From Selenomonas sp. (lineage in GTDB: Bacteria > Bacillota > Negativicutes > Selenomonadales > Selenomonadaceae), in contig NZ_JALFCU010000023.1 of the NCBI RefSeq assembly GCF_022771645.1, positions 1 through 13,619 of the forward strand: a stretch of DNA of 13,619 nucleotides, read 5' to 3'. Shown piece by piece: positions 6,520 to 12,387 of this stretch. Within the stretch, counting starts at the first letter, position 1, and every line of letters starts with the position of its first letter. The translations under genes and the position numbers were made by a program. The notes below the pieces were generated by a model, which was not told the origin of the DNA, did no database searches, and saw nothing but the letters and a program-made list of their open reading frames with translations.

Positions 6520-7416
6520 ATGGCTTTGATAGAAATCGAACACTTGTCGCACGCGTATGCGATGGGCGAGGGGGCGCAGCATGTCGCGCTCGATGATGTG
6601 TCGCTCTCCATCGAGGCGGGAGAGTTCGTCGCGGTGCTCGGGTCGAACGGCTCGGGGAAGTCGACGTTCGCGAAGCATCTCGACGCGCTGCTGCTGCCTA
6701 CGAACGGCACGTGCCGCATCGATGGCATGGACACGAAAAACGCCGACCAGGTCTGGCGCATCCGGCAGAAGGTCGGCATGGTGTTCCAGAATCCTGACAA
6801 CCAGCTCATCGCCGCTGTCGTCGAGGACGATGTCGCTTTCGGACCAGAAAATCTCGGCGCGCCGCCGCGTGAAATCCGGCAGCGCGTCGATGATGCGCTC
6901 GCGGCGGTCGGCATGACGAAGTTCCGCTCGTTCGCGCCGCACTTGCTGTCGGGCGGGCAGAAGCAGCGCATCGCGATTGCAGGCGCGCTTGCGATGCGGA
7001 CGGAGTGCCTCGTGTTCGACGAGGCGACAGCGATGCTCGATCCCGAGGGGCGCACGGAAATCCTTTCGATTGTGAAACGACTCCATGACGATCAGCATAT
7101 CACGATCGTCTACATCACGCATTTCATGGAGGAAGCGGCGGCGGCCGACCGCGTGATCGTGCTCGATCAGGGGAAGCTCGCGATGGACGGCACGCCGCGC
7201 GAGGTGTTCGCGCGGGCGGACGAGCTGCAGAAATTGGGACTCGACGTGCCGCTCTCGGTGGAGCTCGGCGCACAGCTCCGACAGGACGGCATTGCCATCC
7301 CGCAGGACATCGTGACGGAGGACGACCTCGTGCAGGCGCTGGCGGGATTGGCGGGCGCGCGTGAGCATGCAGAACGAGCCGGCGGAGCGGAAGGGGGCGC
7401 AGCGGTTGCCGATTGA
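6520..7416 (+). CDS. ecfA1: ECF transporter ATP-binding subunit EcfA1
   Basis: 298 residues from ATG 6520, preferred because AAGGA at 6506-6510 gives a 9-base gap; ATG 6514 (two residues longer) has only 3. It is one of the two ATPases that power group II energy-coupling-factor importers for vitamins and metal cofactors, acting on the cytoplasmic face of the inner membrane. Seen in order: Walker A GSNGSGKST (41-49), Q-loop VFQNPDNQL with Gln90, signature LSGGQ (143-147), Walker B CLVFDE with Glu168, and switch His201. EATAMLDPEG is the usual EcfA1 D-loop form. The last 25 or so residues are Ala/Gly-rich and overlap the start of ecfA2. Substrate is set by an S component that is not in the window. 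Confidence 0.95.
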   Translation: MALIEIEHLSHAYAMGEGAQHVALDDVSLSIEAGEFVAVLGSNGSGKSTFAKHLDALLLPTNGTCRIDGMDTKNADQVWRIRQKVGMVFQNPDNQLIAAVVEDDVAFGPENLGAPPREIRQRVDDALAAVGMTKFRSFAPHLLSGGQKQRIAIAGALAMRTECLVFDEATAMLDPEGRTEILSIVKRLHDDQHITIVYITHFMEEAAAADRVIVLDQGKLAMDGTPREVFARADELQKLGLDVPLSVELGAQLRQDGIAIPQDIVTEDDLVQALAGLAGAREHAERAGGAEGGAAVAD

Positions 7417-8308
7417 ACTCAAGGACATCAGTTACACCTATATGCCCGGCACGCCGTACGAGCGCAAGGCGCTCCGGCATGTGTCGCTGACCATCGCGGA
7501 CGGCACGTTTGTCGCGATCGCCGGACATACGGGCTCGGGCAAGTCGACGCTCTTGCAGCATCTCAATGGCCTCTTGACGCCGACGACGGGGCAGGTGCTC
7601 GTCGACGGCGTGGATTTGTCGCCGAAGCAGCGGTCGGAAAAACCAGCGGCGCTCGCCGCGCGGCGCAGCGTCGGCATGGTGTTCCAGTATGCGGAAAACC
7701 AGCTGTTCGAAGAGACGATTTTCGAGGATGTCGCGTTCGGGCCGCGCAATTTCGGTTGTGAGGAAACGGAAATCGACCAGCGTGTGCGGGCGGCGATGGC
7801 GCTTGTGAATCTCGATTTCGAGACGTACAAAGACCGCTCGCCGTTCCAGCTGTCAGGCGGCCAGATGCGGCGCGTCGCGCTTGCGGGCGTGCTGGCGCTC
7901 CAGCCGAAGTACCTCGTGCTTGACGAGCCGACGGCGGGGCTCGATCCGAAGGGGCGCAAAGCGCTGCTCGCGACCATCCGCGAACTGCACAAGAAGGCGG
8001 GAACGACGATCATCTTCGTCTCGCATAATATGGATGATATTTTCACGCTCGCCGACGAGGTCATCGTCCTGAAGCAGGGCGAATTGCTGCTCGCGGGCAC
8101 GCCTGCCGAGGTGTTCCCGCAGACGGAGCGCATCGCCGCGGCCGGTCTGCGGCCGCCGCAGCTCATGGCACTTTTGTCGCGCGTGCAGGCGGCAGGCGTA
8201 GCGCTTTCGGCGGAGGATTTGCTGAGCCGCACGCCGGCAGAGGCCGCGCGCGCCATCGAACGCGCGCTCGCGCAGGCACAGAAAGGAGGACGGAACCGTG
8301 CTGAATAA
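7367..8308 (+). CDS. ecfA2: ECF transporter ATP-binding subunit EcfA2
   Basis: 313 residues from ATG 7367. The start is uncertain: GTG 7361 adds two residues, while TTG 7406 has a better Shine-Dalgarno (AAGGGGG, 7391-7397) and would begin right at the family-like MPIELKDISYTYMPGTPYE. Second ATPase of the ECF module, forming a heterodimer with EcfA1. Motifs, numbered from 7367: Walker A GHTGSGKST (53-61), Q-loop VFQYAENQLFEET with Gln107, LSGGQ (162-166), Walker B YLVLDE with Glu187, D-loop TAGLDPKG, His220. It overlaps ecfA1 by 50 bases (11 if TTG is used) and ecfT by 11 bases, consistent with translational coupling. Confidence 0.95.
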   Translation: MQNEPAERKGAQRLPIELKDISYTYMPGTPYERKALRHVSLTIADGTFVAIAGHTGSGKSTLLQHLNGLLTPTTGQVLVDGVDLSPKQRSEKPAALAARRSVGMVFQYAENQLFEETIFEDVAFGPRNFGCEETEIDQRVRAAMALVNLDFETYKDRSPFQLSGGQMRRVALAGVLALQPKYLVLDEPTAGLDPKGRKALLATIRELHKKAGTTIIFVSHNMDDIFTLADEVIVLKQGELLLAGTPAEVFPQTERIAAAGLRPPQLMALLSRVQAAGVALSAEDLLSRTPAEAARAIERALAQAQKGGRNRAE

Positions 8309-9113
8309 CATCACGATCGGCCAGTATTTCCCAGGCGATTCCGTCCTGCACCGCCTCGACCCGCGTTCGAAGATTGCGATTCTTTTTTTCCTCATCGTCG
8401 CGATTTTCGTGTTTGACCAGCCGGTGGCCTACGGCGTGCTGACGCTCTTGACATTTGCGTGCATGGTGGCCTCGGGCGTGCCGATGAAGACGCAGGTCGG
8501 CTCGCTGAAGCCGCTCTGGTGGATCATCCTCTTCACGTTTCTCATCCATCTGTTCAGCGGCGCGGGCGACGAACTGTTTCACGTCTGGGTCTTGACGGCA
8601 ACATGGGACGGGCTCGTGCGCGGCTGTTTCATCTGCTTGCGGCTGGCGCTCTTGTTGTTGCTGTCATCGCTCCTGACGTTCACGACGAGCCCGTTGAAGC
8701 TCACGGACGCGCTCGAGGCGATCCTCTCGCCGTTCAAGGCGGTCGGCGTGCCGGCGCACGAGCTCGCGATGATGATGACGATCGCGCTGCGCTTCGTGCC
8801 GACGCTCATCGAGGAAACGGACAAGATCATGAAGGCGCAGCAGTCGCGCGGCGCGGATTTCCTCACGGGCAGCATCTTGCATCGATTGAAGAACGTCGTG
8901 CCGATTCTTGTGCCGCTCTTCATTTCGGCGTTCCGGCGCGCGGACGATCTCGCGATGGCGATGGAGGCGCGCTGCTATCGCGGCGGCATCGGCCGCACGC
9001 AGATGAAGGAACTGCGCTTCGCCGCGCTCGATTACGTGGCGTGGGCAACGACGGCCGTGCTGCTCGCCGCGCTCGGCGTGTTGGCGTTCATGATGCCTGG
9101 CGGCGTGGTGTGA
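8298..9113 (+). CDS. ecfT: ECF transporter transmembrane subunit EcfT
   Basis: 271 residues from GTG 8298, with a near-perfect AAAGGAGGA at 8282-8290 and a 7-base gap. It is the inner-membrane scaffold that links the EcfA1/EcfA2 ATPases to exchangeable S components. It opens with the EcfT-like DSVLHRLDPRSKI, has several hydrophobic spans (about 25-60, 72-90, 108-130, 245-268), and carries the two coupling-helix motifs that insert into the ATPases: QQSRGADF (SRG at 183-185) and AMEARCYRGG (ARC at 224-226). The second motif has Cys where ARG is the classical consensus. It overlaps the end of ecfA2 and is followed 9 bases later by truA. Confidence 0.95.
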   Translation: MLNNITIGQYFPGDSVLHRLDPRSKIAILFFLIVAIFVFDQPVAYGVLTLLTFACMVASGVPMKTQVGSLKPLWWIILFTFLIHLFSGAGDELFHVWVLTATWDGLVRGCFICLRLALLLLLSSLLTFTTSPLKLTDALEAILSPFKAVGVPAHELAMMMTIALRFVPTLIEETDKIMKAQQSRGADFLTGSILHRLKNVVPILVPLFISAFRRADDLAMAMEARCYRGGIGRTQMKELRFAALDYVAWATTAVLLAALGVLAFMMPGGVV

Positions 9114-9122
9114 CGGAGACTT

Positions 9123-9962
9123 ATGAAGAAAGAACACAAAAATATGATGAAGGCACGGCGGCGCAACATCGCGCTCACCGTTGCCTATGACGGCACGGCC
9201 TATGCGGGCTTCCAGCGTCAGACGCCGCCGATTGTCGCCGTGCAGAACGTGCTGGAAGCGAAATTGCAGACGATTTTCGGCGACACGATCGAGCTCGCGG
9301 CAGCCGGGCGCACGGACGCGGGTGTCCATGCCTACGGGCAGGTCGTGAATTTTTTTACGGACGGCACGATTCCTGTGAATCGCATCGCGCGGGCGGCGAA
9401 CAGCCTGCTGCCCGACGACATCGTCATCCAGGAAGCGTGGGAGGCCGAGCGCGACTTTTCCGCGCGCCACAGCGCGAGGTCGAAGACGTATCTCTACCGC
9501 ATCCAGACGGGCGGGACGCCAGATCCGATGATGGCGCGCTATGCGTGGTACATCCGCCGGCCGCTCGATGTCGCGGCGATGCAATCGGCGCTCGACATCA
9601 TCGTCGGCACGCATGATTTTTCTGCGTTCCGCGCGGCGGGCGGTGCGCCGATGAGTCCTGTGCGCACGATGTACGAAGCGGAGATTCATCGCGCGAGCGA
9701 ACACTTGCTCGAATGCCGCATTCATGGCAGCGGATTCCTCTACCATATGGTGCGCAACGTCATTGGAACGCTCGCCAACGTCGGCCTCGGCGTGCTGACG
9801 GTCGATGATTTCGCGTGCATCCTCGCATCGCGCGACCGGAAGAACGCGAGCGCGACGGCGCCGGCGCGCGGGCTGTATCTGCTGGACGTCCGCTATGACG
9901 GGCGTCCGCATGTTCAACAAAAATCGTCAACTTGTGATACAATAGAAGCATCTTCAAAATAG
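9123..9962 (+). CDS. truA: tRNA pseudouridine(38-40) synthase TruA
   Basis: 279 residues from ATG 9123; GGAG at 9115-9118 is close (4-base gap), and ATG 9144 or 9147 could serve instead. TruA isomerises U38, U39 and U40 in tRNA anticodon arms. The family core is clear: NIALTVAYDGTAYAGFQRQ near the start, the catalytic GRTDAGVHA motif with Asp65, YLYRIQTGG, GTHDFSAFRAAG, and GSGFLYHMVRNVIGTLANVG. After the normal end near LLDVRYDG there is an extra polar tail of about a dozen residues. The DNA of this tail also carries the promoter for the next gene. It is in the ECF operon, the standard Firmicutes arrangement, but rplM-rpsI do not follow. Confidence 0.95.
   Translation: MKKEHKNMMKARRRNIALTVAYDGTAYAGFQRQTPPIVAVQNVLEAKLQTIFGDTIELAAAGRTDAGVHAYGQVVNFFTDGTIPVNRIARAANSLLPDDIVIQEAWEAERDFSARHSARSKTYLYRIQTGGTPDPMMARYAWYIRRPLDVAAMQSALDIIVGTHDFSAFRAAGGAPMSPVRTMYEAEIHRASEHLLECRIHGSGFLYHMVRNVIGTLANVGLGVLTVDDFACILASRDRKNASATAPARGLYLLDVRYDGRPHVQQKSSTCDTIEASSK
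9913..9943 (+). promoter_or_regulatory. Promoter inside the truA 3' end, for the envelope operon
   Basis: TACAAT (9938-9943) is preceded by TGA (9935-9937), making an extended -10 element. A weak -35, TCAACA (9914-9919), sits 18 bases upstream. The expected start near 9950 gives a leader of about 27 bases to ATG 9977. Confidence 0.6.
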
Positions 9963-9976
9963 GCGGTGGATAAGAA

Positions 9977-10690
9977 ATGAAACAAACCATGGGAATGATG
10001 GCGGCGGGCGTGCTGGCCGGTACGATGTTCTTGGCATCGGCATTGCCCGTGCAAGCAGCAGAATCGGTTACGGAAACAGCGGCAGAGCCCGACGCTGTGA
10101 CGGGCGCGACGGAGGCGGCGACGGAATCATCCGCAGCATCGGTTGCGGATGCAGGCAAAGAGACGAAACGTTCCGTGACGGACACGAAAAATGCGCAGCC
10201 GAAAGTGACGCGCACCTGGGAAGTTCAGGCAGAATACCTCGAAGGGCGCTTCTTTGACGATCGCCATATCGACGATTACAACCTCCATATCTATCAGAAG
10301 AATCGCGAAGTGGGGAGCGTCAGCGTCTGGTATGGCCTGACGCTGAGCCGGCCCGTCGGCTACACGACGGAGGACAAGATTTACCGCGACTCCGAGGCGG
10401 TCGGCCTCGGTCCGTCCGCCATGATCCGTTGGGAGCGTCCGCTCGCGGGCAAGCTTCATGGCAGCATCGACGGCACGGGTTCTCTGATGTTCTACAACCA
10501 AGCGCATCCTGGCGATGGCCGCGCGTACGGCTTCCTCTGGCGCATCGGCCCGCGCCTCATTTACCATGCGACGGACGCGGATGCCGTGAGCCTCGGCTAC
10601 ACGTTCCACCATTCGTCGAACGGGCTGAAGCATCACAATCCGGGCTACAATGGCGTCGGCTTCACGCTCGGCTGGACGCATACGTTCTGA
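9977..10690 (+). CDS. PagL-like outer-membrane beta-barrel (acyloxyacyl hydrolase / lipid A 3-O-deacylase family)
   Basis: 237 residues from ATG 9977, with a GGCGGTGG purine-rich site about 8 bases upstream. The signal peptide ends at about PVQA27. Residues 28-76 form an Ala/Thr/Glu/Ser-rich low-complexity linker that PagL itself lacks. The barrel domain (about 78-237) has alternating strands such as WEVQAEYLEGRFF, SVSVWYGLTLSRP, GPSAMIRWERP and FLWRIGPRLIYHA. It then has the PagL catalytic-type motif FHHSSNGLKHHNPGYN, with His212 and Ser214 in the H-x-S-N pattern, and ends in a terminal Phe as expected for BAM-inserted barrels. In Pseudomonas PagL the triad is completed by a Glu 12 residues after the Ser; here that place is Gly226/Asn225. 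Family membership is fairly sure, deacylase activity is not. Likely co-transcribed with the nucleotidase gene 19 bases on. Confidence 0.8.
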   Translation: MKQTMGMMAAGVLAGTMFLASALPVQAAESVTETAAEPDAVTGATEAATESSAASVADAGKETKRSVTDTKNAQPKVTRTWEVQAEYLEGRFFDDRHIDDYNLHIYQKNREVGSVSVWYGLTLSRPVGYTTEDKIYRDSEAVGLGPSAMIRWERPLAGKLHGSIDGTGSLMFYNQAHPGDGRAYGFLWRIGPRLIYHATDADAVSLGYTFHHSSNGLKHHNPGYNGVGFTLGWTHTF

Positions 10691-10709
10691 TCTCTGACGG
10701 AGAAAATTC

Positions 10710-12260
10710 ATGAACAAGAAGAAAGCCATGCTCTTCCGCATCGCCCTGTCGCTCTGGACGGCGGTTCTCCTGTTTGCCTCGCCGGCCTATGCGTCCGTTC
10801 AGTCCGACGGCGTCCACATCCAGATCCTCCATACGAACGACATCCATGCGCGCGTCGAGCCGGGCGCGGATGATGGCAAGGGCATCGGTATGCCGGAGCT
10901 CGCGGGCGTGTTCTGGGCGGCGCGTGACAAGGAGCCCGACACGCTCGTGCTCGATGCGGGCGACACATTCCACGGCATGCCGATCATCAATGTGACGCGC
11001 GGCGACGCCATGGTCGGCCTCATGAACATCGCGGGTTATGATGCGATGGCGCCGGGGAACCACGATTACAACTACGGCGCCGACCGCCTCGTCGAGCTCT
11101 CGAAAAAAACGAACTTTCCTGTGCTCAGCGCGAACACGGTCTACAAGAAATCCGGCCAGCTCGTCTTCCGCGCGTACAAGATTTTCGATTGCTCGGGCGT
11201 GAAGGTCGGCGTGTTCGGCCTGACGACGCCGGAGACGGCCGTGAAGACGAATCCGACGAACGTCATGGATGTCGCATTCTTTGACCCCGTCGTCTGCGCG
11301 AAAGCCATGACGGCGCTCCTCAGGGACGACGGCTGCCAGGTCGTCATCGGTCTCATGCACATGGGGCTCGACGTGTCGAGCGCCGTGACGTCGCAGCAGA
11401 TCGCGGCAGAGGTGCCGGGGCTCGACGTCATCATCGACGGCCACAGCCACACGGAACTGCCGACGGGGCTCGCGGCGGGCGATGCGCTCATCTGTCAGAC
11501 GGGCTGGCACGGTCACAACGTCGGCGCAGTCGAGCTCGTCGTGAACGATGGAAAAGTCACGTCTAAGACAGCAAAGCTTTGGAATCTCAAGGACGCGGAG
11601 CTCATCGCGCCTGTGCCTGACCCCGGTACGCTCGAGGCGATGAAGCTGCTGAAAAAAACGAGCGAGCAGGAATTCGCGAAGGTCGTCGCGCAGTCGCCGA
11701 AGAAGCTCAGCGGCGAGCGTGCGCTGTCGCGCGTGACGGAGACGGAGCTCGGCAACCTCTCGGCTGACGCCATGCGTGCGGCGGCCGGCGCGGACATCGC
11801 GTTCATGAACGGCGGCGGCATCCGCACCGACCTGCCGAAGGGCGAGGTCACGCAAGGCGACCTCATGAACATCTTCCCGTTCGGCAACACGCTCGAAAAG
11901 CTCGAGCTCACGGGCGCGGAGGTGCGCGCGGCGCTCGAGCATTCCGTCGCGAGCGTCCCGTCGCCATTCGGCGGTTTTTTGCAGGTCAGCGGCCTCGCGT
12001 TCACGTACGACAGCAGCCGCGCGGCCGGCAGCCGCGTGCAGAGCGTCACCGTCGATGGCTTGCCGATGGACGACGCGCAGACGTACACCGTCGCCGTCAA
12101 CGACTTCCTCGCGGCGGGCGGCGACGGCTACGACATGTGGAAAGGCGCGCCCGTCGTCGGCGCCTACGGCACGCTCGAAGAGATCGTCGCATCGTATCTC
12201 GAGCAGCACGGCACGTCCGGCATCGAGCTCGGGCGCATCGTGGATGCGGCGAAAAAATGA
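10710..12260 (+). CDS. Exported bifunctional-type 5'-nucleotidase (UshA/YfkN-like metallophosphoesterase)
   Basis: 516 residues from ATG 10710, with GGAG upstream. The signal peptide is KKKAMLFRIALSLWTAVLLF followed by a likely cut at AYA28. The metallophosphoesterase domain (about 35-280) carries all expected metal ligands: HTNDIH (Asp44, His46), DAGD (Asp85), GNHD (Asn117, His118), LMHMG (His217) and GHSH (His245, His247). The 5'-nucleotidase C-terminal domain (about 330-500) shows ETELGNLSADAMR, FMNGGGIRTDLPKG and FPFGNTLEKLELTG, and near the end NDFLAAGGDGY for nucleobase/sugar binding. It should hydrolyse nucleotides in the periplasm for phosphate and nucleoside salvage; exact substrate is open. 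No cell-wall anchor or SLH domain is present. It shares an operon with the PagL-like gene. Confidence 0.93.
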   Translation: MNKKKAMLFRIALSLWTAVLLFASPAYASVQSDGVHIQILHTNDIHARVEPGADDGKGIGMPELAGVFWAARDKEPDTLVLDAGDTFHGMPIINVTRGDAMVGLMNIAGYDAMAPGNHDYNYGADRLVELSKKTNFPVLSANTVYKKSGQLVFRAYKIFDCSGVKVGVFGLTTPETAVKTNPTNVMDVAFFDPVVCAKAMTALLRDDGCQVVIGLMHMGLDVSSAVTSQQIAAEVPGLDVIIDGHSHTELPTGLAAGDALICQTGWHGHNVGAVELVVNDGKVTSKTAKLWNLKDAELIAPVPDPGTLEAMKLLKKTSEQEFAKVVAQSPKKLSGERALSRVTETELGNLSADAMRAAAGADIAFMNGGGIRTDLPKGEVTQGDLMNIFPFGNTLEKLELTGAEVRAALEHSVASVPSPFGGFLQVSGLAFTYDSSRAAGSRVQSVTVDGLPMDDAQTYTVAVNDFLAAGGDGYDMWKGAPVVGAYGTLEEIVASYLEQHGTSGIELGRIVDAAKK

Positions 12261-12269
12261 AGCGGCATC

Positions 12270-12298
12270 TTGTAAATTTGCCTTTGTTATGCTAAGAT
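12270..12298 (+). promoter_or_regulatory. Promoter for valS
   Basis: TTGTAA (12270-12275), a 17-base spacer, then TAAGAT (12293-12298) preceded by TGC as an extended -10. Transcription would start near 12305, leaving a leader of about 83 bases. Confidence 0.65.
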
Positions 12299-12331
12299 AA
12301 TCGGCAGGCAAAGGCGAAGAAGAAAATGTTG

Positions 12332-12365
12332 AAGCGCTTTCGTCCTTTTGGGCGGAAGCGCTTTT
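12332..12365 (+). terminator. Terminator-like hairpin in the valS leader
   Basis: AAGCGCTTTCGTCC (12332-12345) pairs fully with GGGCGGAAGCGCTT (12350-12363), 14 bp with two wobbles and a TTTT loop. Only four T residues (12362-12365) follow. It can end read-through from the nucleotidase operon, but it also lies downstream of the valS promoter and just ahead of the valS ribosome site (GGAGGA, 12375-12380). It may therefore attenuate valS. Confidence 0.65.
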
Positions 12366-12387
12366 ACTGTGAATGGAGGAGTTTTTC

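Noticed and set aside
8967..8975. EcfT second coupling motif is ARC, not the classical ARG
   Set aside because: The Arg that contacts the ATPase is kept and, from memory, Cys or other small residues occur here in Firmicutes EcfT proteins, so it is probably ordinary variation.
8664..9920. 418-codon minus-strand frame opposite ecfT and truA
   Set aside because: Arg-rich shadow of two well-identified genes; no ribosome site or family resemblance.
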